Below are positions 1 to 9,606 of a stretch of DNA of 64,000 nucleotides, in pieces. Numbering within the stretch: the first letter of the stretch is position 1; each line of letters starts with the position of its first letter. The DNA is taken from contig JAPKBH010000001.1 of the NCBI GenBank assembly GCA_028823445.1, forward strand, positions 1-64,000, written 5' to 3'. Position numbers and translations under genes: made by a program. The stretch is from Acidimicrobiales bacterium. Its GTDB lineage: Bacteria; Actinomycetota; Acidimicrobiia; Acidimicrobiales; MedAcidi-G1. A model generated the notes under the pieces. It was not told the origin of the DNA. It was given only the letters and a program-made list of their open reading frames with translations, and did no database searches.

Positions 1-377
1 GCGTTGTTGATGCGTTCCACCACCAAAGGCACCGAGTTAACGGGGTAAAGGCTTTGATCTGGGTAAACCTCACCAGAGGAGTTGGCGTCGCCGGCTACTT
101 GCCAACCCGACAAGTAAATAGCAGGCAGTCCGGCCTTTACGTACTCAATGGCTTGCCCACCGGTCATGGCGCCCAAGGCATGGACGTAGTCCATGTCGTT
201 GATGCGTTCCCACAACAAGTCGGCGCCGTGTTTAGCCAAGGAGCACTCTGGGGTAATGGAACCACGTAAACGAACCACGTCAGCGGCCGAGTAGTCACGT
301 TGGATGCCTGCCCATCGAGGGTTTTCGGCCCAATCTTTTTCTAGTTCTTCGACCTGTTGGTCAAAACTCTTTTTCAT
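1..377 (-). CDS. aceA: Isocitrate lyase, N-terminal part (runs off the left window edge)
   Basis: Reverse-strand translation [40 protein letters not shown]...[63 protein letters not shown] is typical isocitrate lyase; ATG at 377. Absent from the ORF track because it is open at the edge. Confidence 0.95.
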   Translation of the reverse strand, partial: MKKSFDQQVEELEKDWAENPRWAGIQRDYSAADVVRLRGSITPECSLAKHGADLLWERINDMDYVHALGAMTGGQAIEYVKAGLPAIYLSGWQVAGDANSSGEVYPDQSLYPVNSVPLVVERINN

Positions 378-413
378 GGTTCTCTCTCTCTTAAAGGCCT
401 GAGCCTTGGTTGG

Positions 414-504
414 ATTAGTTATTAGTTATTAGTTATTAGTTATTAGTTGTTAGTTATTAGTTGTTAGTTATTAGTTATTAGTTATTAGTTATTAGTTATT
501 AGTT
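414..504. repeat. 7-bp tandem repeat (ATTAGTT)x13, two copies GTTAGTT
   Basis: Counted directly: 13 contiguous 7-mers; copies at 449-455 and 463-469 carry G instead of A in the first position. Confidence 0.97.
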
Positions 505-515
505 GCTTAAGTAAT

Positions 516-2102
516 TCAGTCAAGAAGTTCGTAAAGGGGGAGGGTAAGAAACTCAATAAAGTCATCGGTCAAAGCCAAATCTTCAAAGACTTGCTTCGCC
601 TGGCCAAAGGGCAGGTTGGCGAACATTTCTGCCCCCAGTGTTTCCTCGATGCTGGCCATTTCTTGATCGGCGAGTTCTCGTACTAAATCTGGGGTAACCA
701 AACGGCCGTCATCAAGTGAGCATCCGTGTTGAATCCATTGCCAGATTTGCGATCGGCAAATCTCGGCCGTCGCAGCATCTTCCATCATGTTGTGAATAGC
801 CGCCGCACCCAGACCATTAAGCCAGCCAGCGAGGTAACGCAAACCAACGTGAATGTTGATGCGCAAACCTTCTTCGGTAATAGAGCCCACGGTTTGGTCA
901 ACGGAAAGTAAATCGGAGGCGGTAATCGAAACCTCCGGGCGTTGGCGGCCCAGTTGATGAACCGCCCCTTGGAGCACCGCATCAAACTCTGCTTGAGCGA
1001 TTGACACTAAATCGGGGTGGGCCACCCAAGTGCCGTCACAGCCATCTGCCGCTTCAAGCGCTTTGCCTTGCGTTACTTTGGCAATGGCGTGTTCGGTTAC
1101 TTCGGGGTCGTGGCGGTTGGGAATGAACGCCGCCATTCCGCCCATGGCGTGGACCCCACGTTTGTGGCAGGTAGCAACGAGCAACTCGGTGTAGGCCCGC
1201 ATAAAAGGTGCAGTCATTGAAACATCGTTACGGTCGGGCAGCACAAAAGACTTGTGGGCGGCAAACTTTTTAGCTACCGAAAAAATGTAGTCCCAACGAC
1301 CAGCGTTGAGCCCTGCGGAATGTTCCCGCAGTTCGTAAATGATTTCATCCATTTCGAAAGCAGCCAAAATGGTTTCAACCAACACAGTGGCTCGAATAGA
1401 CCCTCGAGGAATATTCAGTGCATCTTGCGCATGGTTAAACACGTCGTTCCACAAACGAGCTTCAAGGTGACCCTCCAACTTAGGAAGGTAGTAGTACGGC
1501 CCGGCACCCTGGTTGAGGGCCTCTTGTGCTCCATGAAAAAAAGTTAAAGCGAAGTCCACCAGGCTGGCCGGCGCAGCTATGCCATCAACGGTCACGTGGC
1601 GTTCGTCGAGGTGCCAACCGCGGAAACGCACAAACAAGGTGGCGATTTCATCGTTCAATTCATAATGCTTTTCACCTTGGTCCAAGGTGATGTTGCGACG
1701 GTAGGCATCACGAATGTTTACCTGGCCAGATACCACGTTGTCCCAGGTGGGGCTGGTGGCGTCTTCACAGTCGGCCATAAAAACCCGTGCCCCAGAGTTC
1801 AGGGCGTTGATAATCATTTTGCGGTCGGTGGGTCCGGTGATTTCGACCCGACGGTCCATCAAAGGTTCTGGTTCGGGGGAGGCTTGCCAATCACCGGATC
1901 GCACCGATGCGGTTTCCGGTAAGAAGTCAGGAAACTCACCTTGGTTGATGCGCTCTTGACGCTCCACACGAGCCGATAAAAGGTCATCACGGCGGCCCCG
2001 GAAGGTGCGAACTAAATCGGCAACAAAAGCAGTGGCCTCCGGGGTAAAGATTTCTTCACCAAGGGGATGATCATCTATCTGGACACCGGGTTGATTGTGC
2101 AC
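516..2102 (-). CDS. aceB: Malate synthase (A type)
   Basis: 528 aa; motifs [40 protein letters not shown]-like [26 protein letters not shown]; next to aceA. GTG start. Confidence 0.95.
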   Translation of the reverse strand: MHNQPGVQIDDHPLGEEIFTPEATAFVADLVRTFRGRRDDLLSARVERQERINQGEFPDFLPETASVRSGDWQASPEPEPLMDRRVEITGPTDRKMIINALNSGARVFMADCEDATSPTWDNVVSGQVNIRDAYRRNITLDQGEKHYELNDEIATLFVRFRGWHLDERHVTVDGIAAPASLVDFALTFFHGAQEALNQGAGPYYYLPKLEGHLEARLWNDVFNHAQDALNIPRGSIRATVLVETILAAFEMDEIIYELREHSAGLNAGRWDYIFSVAKKFAAHKSFVLPDRNDVSMTAPFMRAYTELLVATCHKRGVHAMGGMAAFIPNRHDPEVTEHAIAKVTQGKALEAADGCDGTWVAHPDLVSIAQAEFDAVLQGAVHQLGRQRPEVSITASDLLSVDQTVGSITEEGLRINIHVGLRYLAGWLNGLGAAAIHNMMEDAATAEICRSQIWQWIQHGCSLDDGRLVTPDLVRELADQEMASIEETLGAEMFANLPFGQAKQVFEDLALTDDFIEFLTLPLYELLD

Positions 2103-2247
2103 GTCTGGTTTTCCTGCTTGTGGGTTACTTCTTCATGATGGGCCAATTATCTAACGTTTTAAAGATTTTGTGGTAGTGGGGATGCTGAAAAGTTGGCCTA
2201 CCCTGTTGAAAACCAGAAAAAGCGTAAAAATTCTGAAAGGGAATGTC

Positions 2248-3711
2248 GTGAGCAACGAAAAATTCGATCTAAAAATGATAGGTCACCAAATACGTCACCA
2301 CCGAAAAGCCCAAGGCCTCACGCTAATCGCCTTGGGAAAGACCATTAATCGTCCAGCCTCTTACCTCAGCCAACTCGAAAATGGGCACCTTGAGCCCAAA
2401 CTCGGAGTGCTGGCCAACCTTGCTAGCGCACTAAATTGCAGCACCACCGACCTGCTTAGTGCGGCCCCACCTAACCCTCGAGCAGCACTAGAAGTAGAGT
2501 TGCATCATTTTCAAAATAGCGCTTGGCGCGACGAACTTAGCCTGCCCGAACTCCGCCCCGGTGCCACCATGACCACCGAGGTGCTTCAAGCCTTGGTCGG
2601 CTTGTACCGCGCCCTTCCCAGTCAGCCCATAAGCCGCACCGGCTTGGCTCGCCAAGAAGCAGGGGACCGAGCACGAAGCGCCAACTTGTCTTTACGTACC
2701 GAAATGCGCAGCACCAACAACTATTACCCGCACATAGAAACCGAAGCCGCCGCCTGCTTGGAAGCGGTGGGCTACAACGGGCAAGGGCCACCCTCAGAAA
2801 AAAATATCACCGACCTGGCCGCCCACTACGGCTTCACCATCGACCGAGTAAAAGGAATGCCCGTGACTGCCCGCTCGGTAACCGACACTCGGCGCCGGGT
2901 GATTTATATTCCCCAACGCGACGACCTGAGCGTCCGCTCGGCCCGCTCCGTAGTGCTGCAAACCCTGGGCCACTTTGCCCTCAAACACGCCGATACCACC
3001 GACTTCGAGGACTACCTTCGCCAACGTATAGAGTCCAACTACTTTGCTGCCGCCGTGCTGGTGCCCCAAGCCGCCGCCTTGGCGTTTCTTAATGTCTCCA
3101 AAGAAAACGGTGACCTCTCTATCGAAGACCTCAAAGAGCGTTACTACGTTTCTTACGAAATGGCTGCCCACCGGTTTACCAACTTGGCCACCTCGCAACT
3201 CGGCGTACCGGTACATTTTTTACGTACTGACCCTGAAGGCACCATCACCAAAGCCTACGAAAACGACGGCATGGAGTTTCCCGCCGACGCCGATGGGGCA
3301 TTAGAAGGCGAACGCGTGGGCCGCCACTGGGGAGCGCGCCAAGTGTGGGCCTCATCCGATGTGCTGCATTACCAATACACCGCCACCGATGCCGGTGAAT
3401 TTTGGTGCGTGACCTACGTAGAAAACGCTACCGAACGCACCCCGTATGCCGTGACCTTGGGATGCAAATCCGGCGATGCCCACTGGTTTAGAGGCAGCGA
3501 AACAGTGCGTCGACTTAGCGCACGTAGCGAAGATGTAGCGGCCAACCCAGAAATGATCAAACGGTGGGAAAGTATAGCGTGGCCTTCGGCCGCCGAACGG
3601 AGTTTTGTGCTCACTGCCTTGCCGCCCGCCAGTCGGGACTTTACGCCCTTCCCCGGGGTGGACGTCATAGATATTTACCGTTTTCTAGACCGTCAACGAC
3701 CGGGCAGGTAG
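2248..3711 (+). CDS. ramB: XRE-family regulator with ImmA/IrrE-like and short-chain-acyl-regulator C-terminal domains (RamB/ScfR type)
   Basis: N-terminal HTH (GHQIRHHRKAQGLTLIALGKTINRPASYLSQLENGHLEPKL), central ImmA/IrrE-like region, Cys-containing C-terminus; divergent from aceBA. GTG at 2248 has an AAGGGA SD; the track start at 2170 is probably too early. Confidence 0.8.
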   Translation: MSNEKFDLKMIGHQIRHHRKAQGLTLIALGKTINRPASYLSQLENGHLEPKLGVLANLASALNCSTTDLLSAAPPNPRAALEVELHHFQNSAWRDELSLPELRPGATMTTEVLQALVGLYRALPSQPISRTGLARQEAGDRARSANLSLRTEMRSTNNYYPHIETEAAACLEAVGYNGQGPPSEKNITDLAAHYGFTIDRVKGMPVTARSVTDTRRRVIYIPQRDDLSVRSARSVVLQTLGHFALKHADTTDFEDYLRQRIESNYFAAAVLVPQAAALAFLNVSKENGDLSIEDLKERYYVSYEMAAHRFTNLATSQLGVPVHFLRTDPEGTITKAYENDGMEFPADADGALEGERVGRHWGARQVWASSDVLHYQYTATDAGEFWCVTYVENATERTPYAVTLGCKSGDAHWFRGSETVRRLSARSEDVAANPEMIKRWESIAWPSAAERSFVLTALPPASRDFTPFPGVDVIDIYRFLDRQRPGR

Positions 3712-4544
3712 TCGTTGCTTTCTGTGACGCCCTCAACGACTTGGGTGGCAAAATCGGAAAGATCAAAAGAGTCTTTGTCGCACACCGTGGCCGTGTGGGT
3801 GACAAAACAATCGCCTGCCCAACGATGCAATAGGTAGCCCGGCGGTTCATTGGTGAAACTGCCTCGCCCGGGGCGCAGGTCTAAACCCAATTGTAAAAAA
3901 GTAGACGGGCAACCGGCCACCCCAGCCGTGCCGATGGTGGTGCTTACCGTCCGATGCAAGTGCCCGGTCACTACCAAACGCACCTGCGGGTGTGCCGTGA
4001 TGACCTGGCGAAAACGCTCAATTTGTCGTAATCCAGAAATGTCCATGAAGACCAGGCCCGAAGCAAAGGGTGGAAAATGGGTAAAAACTAAGGTGGGTCG
4101 ATCGGGTTGCTCAGCCAACGTGGCCTCAAGCCATGCGGCCCGCTCATCATTAAAATCCCCATGATGCAGGCCATCGACCGAAGCGTCCAAGCCCACCAAA
4201 CGCACCGGGTAGTCATCCACCACATAACTGCAGTGCCCGTTGGCCAAACTGGTCGGCAGTTGCTGGGCGAAAACCTGGCAGAAAATATCGTTGTCATCGT
4301 GATTACCGGGCAACGGCAGTAGCGGGATGTTCAAGTTGGCCAACAATTGGCTGAGTTCCGCATATTGAGCGACGGTGCCATCGTTGGTGAGATCGCCGGT
4401 TGCCAGCACCACATCGGGGGCCACCGGCAAAGCATTGAGTTCTGCAACCACCGCAGACAAGGTGACTGAAGGGTTAGCCAACGCATCTAACGGGCTGGCA
4501 TCAGCCTGAATATGGCAATCAGAAATTTGAGCAATAAGCACCAA
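3693..4544 (-). CDS. Metallophosphoesterase, cyclic-nucleotide phosphodiesterase (CpdA/Icc-like)
   Basis: Motifs ISDCHI, ATGDLTNDG, PGNHDDND, THFPP, VTGHLHR. Confidence 0.85.
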   Translation of the reverse strand: MVLIAQISDCHIQADASPLDALANPSVTLSAVVAELNALPVAPDVVLATGDLTNDGTVAQYAELSQLLANLNIPLLPLPGNHDDNDIFCQVFAQQLPTSLANGHCSYVVDDYPVRLVGLDASVDGLHHGDFNDERAAWLEATLAEQPDRPTLVFTHFPPFASGLVFMDISGLRQIERFRQVITAHPQVRLVVTGHLHRTVSTTIGTAGVAGCPSTFLQLGLDLRPGRGSFTNEPPGYLLHRWAGDCFVTHTATVCDKDSFDLSDFATQVVEGVTESNDYLPGR

Positions 4545-4671
4545 GAAACCCTACCAACCCGCTACCAACACCCCGCCCGGTCTCGTCTTTGTGGTTTGGC
4601 CGGTTTCTGCGGGCTGATTGTAGGGGCGCTTGCTTGCTGCGCCCATTTTTGATTTGGAAACGTGGTGGAGG

Positions 4672-6264
4672 TTAGTGGTTAGAGCGGAGAGCTTTTTTGT
4701 CGACTTTGCCCACGGCTAGTAACGGCAGTTCGTCGAGAAACAAGATTTGTTTGGGCACCTTGTAGTTCGCTAAACGCTGGGCGGCAAAATCACGGAGATC
4801 CTCGGCAGAGGGTATGCCGGTTTCTGCGCCCACCACGTAAGCCACGCCGACCTCTTGGAACCTCGGGTCGGGCACGCTAATTACCGCTGCTATGGCCACG
4901 CCTGGGTGCTCCTCTAGAGCCAACTCCACCTCGCGGGGGTACACGTTGTAGCCGCCGCTTTTAAACATTTCACTCATGCGGCCCACGATTTGTAAATTTC
5001 CATCCGGTCGCTCCACCGCCAGATCGCCGGTATGGAACCAACCGTCCTCGGTAAAAGCCGCCTCGGTGGCTTCGGGCAGTTGCCAATACCCAACCAAAGT
5101 AAAGTCTCCTTTGACTTGGATCTCACCCGCTTCGCCGCTTCGCGCTAAACGGCCATCGGGGTGCCAGATGCGTAGCGGTTGGCGTTCATCGGGGGTGCCG
5201 ATGGTGGTGGCCAACAACTCAACGGAGTCGTGTAGTCCGCTGTAAGTCACCCCACCGGTGGTTTCGGTCATGCCGTAGCCCATGGTGCACCGAGTGCAAT
5301 CGGTTTTGTCCATTAACACTTGTAACAGTTCGGCTGGCATGGCCGACCCGCCCCAAGCCAAGAGGTCAACCGCCGTGAGGTCAGTTTGGGCAAAATCCGG
5401 GTGGCTCACACACATTTGCAACATGGTGGGCACTCCGACCATGGTGTTGAGGCGCTCGGCGGCCATGAGTGAAAGTACTTCGCCGGGGGAGAAGCGTTCT
5501 TGAAAAAAGAGCGTGCCACCGCCCACCAAGGTACGGCCGCAGATGTCGCCAATGGCTGCCACATGGTTAATAGGGAAGTTGCAGATAATGCGACGTTTGT
5601 CAAGGCCCTTGCGCTCAATGGCGATGACATGACAAAAGTTGGTGCCTCGGTGGGTCAGCAACGCCCCCTTGGGTCGGCCGGTACTGCCCGAGGTATACAC
5701 CAAATATGCCGGGTCTAAAGGTTTGATTTCGTTCCGACGGGCCAGCAAGTCATCTTGAGAAATAGTGCTGGCGGCGAGCAAGAAATCTTCCCAAGATGTG
5801 ACCAAATTATTTGTGCTGTGGTCATTGGTGGGCTGATCAAAGAGGACAAGTTTCTGAATGCTTTGATGGTCCTGAGCCAGTGCTCGGAGTTTCTCCCGGT
5901 TGTGGTCGCCGGCATCATCGTTGAAGCCAAAAAGTAAACAGGGGCCGGCATCGCTGACCACGTGGTCAAGTTCGGCGGTGGTGTATTTTGGGTTCAAGCC
6001 CACCCAAATAGCGCCAATGCTGGTCACCGCTAAAAAGTGAATAAAGAACTCAGGCCGCGGGTTGCTCATCATGGCCACCCTGTCTTGTTTTTGCACGCCG
6101 GCTGCCAATAAGGCTCGAGCGGCCTGGTCAACTAACTCTTTCGTTTGGGCAAACGACAAACGAGTGTCTTGGAATACCATAAAATCTTGGTCGCCAAGAA
6201 GCTCCGCCTGACGATCTAAATGGTCGGTGATCAGGTCAAGAACCGGCAACAGGGTGTCGGGCAT
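4672..6264 (-). CDS. AMP-dependent acyl-CoA synthetase/ligase
   Basis: AMP-binding motif YTSGSTGRPKGALLTH, GYGMTETTGG, GWFHTGDLAVERPDG, C-terminal GKVDKKALR. Confidence 0.9.
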   Translation of the reverse strand: MPDTLLPVLDLITDHLDRQAELLGDQDFMVFQDTRLSFAQTKELVDQAARALLAAGVQKQDRVAMMSNPRPEFFIHFLAVTSIGAIWVGLNPKYTTAELDHVVSDAGPCLLFGFNDDAGDHNREKLRALAQDHQSIQKLVLFDQPTNDHSTNNLVTSWEDFLLAASTISQDDLLARRNEIKPLDPAYLVYTSGSTGRPKGALLTHRGTNFCHVIAIERKGLDKRRIICNFPINHVAAIGDICGRTLVGGGTLFFQERFSPGEVLSLMAAERLNTMVGVPTMLQMCVSHPDFAQTDLTAVDLLAWGGSAMPAELLQVLMDKTDCTRCTMGYGMTETTGGVTYSGLHDSVELLATTIGTPDERQPLRIWHPDGRLARSGEAGEIQVKGDFTLVGYWQLPEATEAAFTEDGWFHTGDLAVERPDGNLQIVGRMSEMFKSGGYNVYPREVELALEEHPGVAIAAVISVPDPRFQEVGVAYVVGAETGIPSAEDLRDFAAQRLANYKVPKQILFLDELPLLAVGKVDKKALRSNH

Positions 6265-6747
6265 TTAAGAATCTTCCGGGGCAAATTGTAGATAACCCAA
6301 CCAATCGGCCACCAAAGCGGGGGTTTCGGAACCCTCAACTTCCACGGTGGCCTTAATGGTCATCAAGGCCGCTTGGTCGCCTCGGGCTGTAATGTCTGCT
6401 AAGAAAAAGCGCCCTCGTATGCGGCTATCCACCGGGACCGGGGCAATAATGCGCACCCGGTCAAAACCGTAATTCAAACGAAAAGCCACCCCGTGCTGAG
6501 GAAGGTTAAGGTTTTTTGCAAAACCGGTAAGACAAGACAACATCATGAAGCCCTGCACGATGGTGCCCCCAAAAGGGGCAACCTCTTTGGCCAGCTCTGG
6601 GTCGTTATGAATGGGCCCGGCATCGCCCGTTAAGGCAGAAAACTGGTCGATGGCCTTCTGATCAATGAGTTTCCAGTCGCTGGCCCCTATTTCTTTACCA
6701 CGGAGTGCAAAAAGCTCTGGTAATCGGAGAGCGATGTCTTGAGTCAT
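6265..6747 (-). CDS. MaoC-family acyl dehydratase
   Basis: Hot-dog MaoC pattern ALTGDAGPIHNDPELAKEVAPFGGTIVQGFMMLSCL; start set to the internal ATG (MTQDIALRLP); directly abuts the acyl-CoA synthetase. Confidence 0.85.
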   Translation of the reverse strand: MTQDIALRLPELFALRGKEIGASDWKLIDQKAIDQFSALTGDAGPIHNDPELAKEVAPFGGTIVQGFMMLSCLTGFAKNLNLPQHGVAFRLNYGFDRVRIIAPVPVDSRIRGRFFLADITARGDQAALMTIKATVEVEGSETPALVADWLGYLQFAPEDS

Positions 6748-6805
6748 GAGGCTCCTAAGAAGTTGAGTGGGAAGGCTAAGTGTTGCCCAGACTAAGGTAC
6801 GGGCC

Positions 6806-8017
6806 ATGCAGAATCAAAACCCAGAGCCGTCCCAACAGGCCGGTGGCTGGATGCAGGGCTTTCCGCCACCACCGGAAAAAACCGTGCGCTTCGCAGACGG
6901 CAGTTATTACGCTTGGCCGCGCACCCAGTGGAGTTTTAACCACATGGAGCAGTTGGTGCCCACCAAAGAGGTATGGCGGGGCAGCGGAGCCTGTCGCCCG
7001 TTGGGGGCTCATCCCCATGATTTTTCACATCTACGCATTACCGATGGGGAAGGACAAGAGCACTCTTGGTCTGAAGCGTTGGCCGCTATCCACACCGACG
7101 CTTTGGCCATCTACCACCAAGGAAACTTAGTTTTCGAACAATATTTCAACGAAAGTGGCCCCCACCTACGTCATCTTTTGATGTCCTGCAACAAGTCCAT
7201 GGTGGGCTTGGTAGCCGAATGCCTGATCGCTGACGGCGTCCTCAACGACCAAGATCTGGTGCCTGCGTTGGTGCCCGAGTTAGCTGATTCTGCTTGGGGG
7301 GACGCCACCGTCCGTCAAGTTATGGACATGGTGGTCAGCATGCATTTTTACGAGGACTACCTCGACCCAGACTCTGACGTGTGGAGGTTTATGCGCTCCA
7401 CTGGTATGGCGCCTCGGCAATCTGGCGACCCAGCAATCATTGCCGACTACCTGCCTACGGTTAAAAAAGATGGCGCCCATGGGGAAGCTTTTGCTTACCG
7501 GGAGCCCAACATTTTTGTTTTGGGTTGGCTGGTGCGGCGAGCCGCCGGCCGAGACCTGACCGCTTTGGCTTCTGACCTTGTCTGGCAACACCTCGGGGCC
7601 GAACACGACTGGCTCTACATGGTCGATGACAGTGGAGCCGAAACCACTGCTGCGGCGACCCTGCGCGACTTTGTGCGTTTTGGGGTGCTGATGCTCAACG
7701 GTGGCCAAGTAGCCGGTCGTCAAGTGGTGCCGACTGCTGCGGTAAAAAACATCTTGTGTGGCGGCGACCAAGAAACCTTTGCCCAAGGGGACTACCCCGA
7801 GTTGTCGGGGTGGTCGTACCGTTCGCAATGGTGGATGCGCCACCATCAAGGTCGTGTTTGCCCTACTGCCCGAGGGGCCCACGGGCAAATGCTTTATCTC
7901 GACCCTGAAAAAGAGTTACTCATTGCGCGGTTTGCTTCGGCCCCCGAAGCGCCGTCGTACTTGGCCGACCCCATCATGTGGCCATTGGTTGATGCCATAA
8001 CTGACGAGTTGAATTGA
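6806..8017 (+). CDS. Serine hydrolase, beta-lactamase/class C PBP-like
   Basis: SxxK motif in HLLMSCNKSMVGLVAECLI; overall class C-like architecture. Start set to internal ATG (MQNQNPEPS). Confidence 0.75.
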   Translation: MQNQNPEPSQQAGGWMQGFPPPPEKTVRFADGSYYAWPRTQWSFNHMEQLVPTKEVWRGSGACRPLGAHPHDFSHLRITDGEGQEHSWSEALAAIHTDALAIYHQGNLVFEQYFNESGPHLRHLLMSCNKSMVGLVAECLIADGVLNDQDLVPALVPELADSAWGDATVRQVMDMVVSMHFYEDYLDPDSDVWRFMRSTGMAPRQSGDPAIIADYLPTVKKDGAHGEAFAYREPNIFVLGWLVRRAAGRDLTALASDLVWQHLGAEHDWLYMVDDSGAETTAAATLRDFVRFGVLMLNGGQVAGRQVVPTAAVKNILCGGDQETFAQGDYPELSGWSYRSQWWMRHHQGRVCPTARGAHGQMLYLDPEKELLIARFASAPEAPSYLADPIMWPLVDAITDELN

Positions 8018-8021
8018 TGCT

Positions 8022-8096
8022 TGGAGCGGGTGACGAGAATCGAACTCGCATCATCAGCTTGGAAGGCTGAGGTTCTAGCCGTTGAACTACACCCAC
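8022..8096 (-). tRNA. tRNA-Gly (anticodon TCC), 3' CCA encoded
   Basis: Reverse complement GTGGGTGTAGTTCAACGGCTAGAACCTCAGCCTTCCAAGCTGATGATGCGAGTTCGATTCTCGTCACCCGCTCCA folds as a cloverleaf; loop gives TCC. Confidence 0.92.
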
Positions 8097-8164
8097 GACG
8101 GCGCTGATGCTAGCGCAAGAAAACGCTGCTTGAGGCATTGCTTTGACCACTACAGTTCTGCACT

Positions 8165-9532
8165 ATGAGCTTGCATGAATTTGACGCCGAAACTGATGAG
8201 TTGATTTGGTCGGTTTTTCGTTACGCCCTAGACCGTATTAAGAACCAACCACCGCTCGACGGCCCGATGACTGCCGGCGAACTTTTTGACCGAGTGGGCC
8301 AAACCATCACCCCGCAAGGCATGGGAGGCAACGCTGCCCTTGAGGTCTACGCCGAACACCTCGCCCCGGCCAGTTTGTCGGCCGACCACCCTCGATATTT
8401 GTCGTACGTGCCCGGTGCACCCAGCAAAACTGCCGCCGTGTTCGACCTGGTGGTGGGCTCGTCATCAATGTGTGGGTCATCATGGCTCGACGGTGCCGGG
8501 TTGATCTACGCCGAAAACCAAGCCCTACGTTGGCTGTCCGACCTGGCTGGCCTACCCGAAGAAGCGGGCGGCTGTTTTGTTTCGGGCGGAACCATGGCAA
8601 ACCTGTCGGCCCTCGTAGCGGCCCGCTACACCGCTAACCAAAAACGTCAAGATGCTGGCCAAGGACGCCCGGGCCGTTGGGCCATGCTGGTGGCCGACAG
8701 CGCCCACTCTTCGGTGGCTTCCGCATCCATGGCCATGGATGTCGAAATCATCTCCGTGCCGGTAGATGACCAACAACGCTTGCGGGGCGCCGCTGTGCGA
8801 GAGGCCTACCAAAACTGCCTTGAGGGCACCGAAATTTTTGCTGTAGTCGCCACCGCCGGAACCACCAATCTGGGGGTCATCGATGCCTTAGAAGAAATAG
8901 GTGCTGCCGCCCAAGACCTTGACCTGTGGTTTCACATTGACGCCGCTTACGGCGGGGCAGCCCTCGCAGCGCCATCGGTACGGCCCCAATTTGCTGGAAT
9001 AGAACTTTGCGACTCGCTAACCATCGACCCCCACAAATGGCTCTACGCCCCCTTTGACTGCGCCGCCCTGCTTTATCGCAACCCCGAGTTGGCTCGCCGA
9101 GCCCACACGCAAAAAGCCAGTTACCTTGACGCCATAGCCCTCCGGGACGAATGGAACCCCAGCGACCTCGCTATTCACCTGACCCGCCGCCCCCGAGGTC
9201 TGCCTTTTTGGTTTTCGCTGGCCGTTCATGGCACCGACGCTTATGAAGAAGCCATTGAAACTACTTTGAAGGTAAGCCAACAAGCCCACCAGTTAATCCA
9301 AGCAGCCCCGTATTTAGAGATGGTGTGCCCGCCTTCGCTTTCCGTGCTGGTCTTTCGCCGAACCGGTTGGAATGCCGAGCAGTACCAGGAATGGTCCGAC
9401 GATCTGCTGGCCCGAGAGATCGCTTTGGTGGTACCCACCAAGGTGGACGAGGAAACCGTTTTACGGTTATGCATCATTAACCCACTAACCACCAAAGAAG
9501 ACATCGCCGTGGTAGTGGACGCTCTGGCCTGA
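8165..9532 (+). CDS. PLP-dependent decarboxylase, aromatic-L-amino-acid decarboxylase family
   Basis: SGGTMANLSALVAAR, FHIDAAYGGAAL, PLP-lysine motif LTIDPHKWLYAPFDCAALL. Confidence 0.85.
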   Translation: MSLHEFDAETDELIWSVFRYALDRIKNQPPLDGPMTAGELFDRVGQTITPQGMGGNAALEVYAEHLAPASLSADHPRYLSYVPGAPSKTAAVFDLVVGSSSMCGSSWLDGAGLIYAENQALRWLSDLAGLPEEAGGCFVSGGTMANLSALVAARYTANQKRQDAGQGRPGRWAMLVADSAHSSVASASMAMDVEIISVPVDDQQRLRGAAVREAYQNCLEGTEIFAVVATAGTTNLGVIDALEEIGAAAQDLDLWFHIDAAYGGAALAAPSVRPQFAGIELCDSLTIDPHKWLYAPFDCAALLYRNPELARRAHTQKASYLDAIALRDEWNPSDLAIHLTRRPRGLPFWFSLAVHGTDAYEEAIETTLKVSQQAHQLIQAAPYLEMVCPPSLSVLVFRRTGWNAEQYQEWSDDLLAREIALVVPTKVDEETVLRLCIINPLTTKEDIAVVVDALA

Positions 9533-9606
9533 GCTTCTAAAAAAGAGAAAAACCTCACCAAAATCGTGCGGGGAGCAGCCAGAGAGTCCGGTAGGCTCCG
9601 TTCATT

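Noticed and set aside
7280-7888. 202-aa antisense ORF opposite the serine hydrolase
   Set aside because: Fully overlaps a well-supported CDS; no recognisable domain or RBS.
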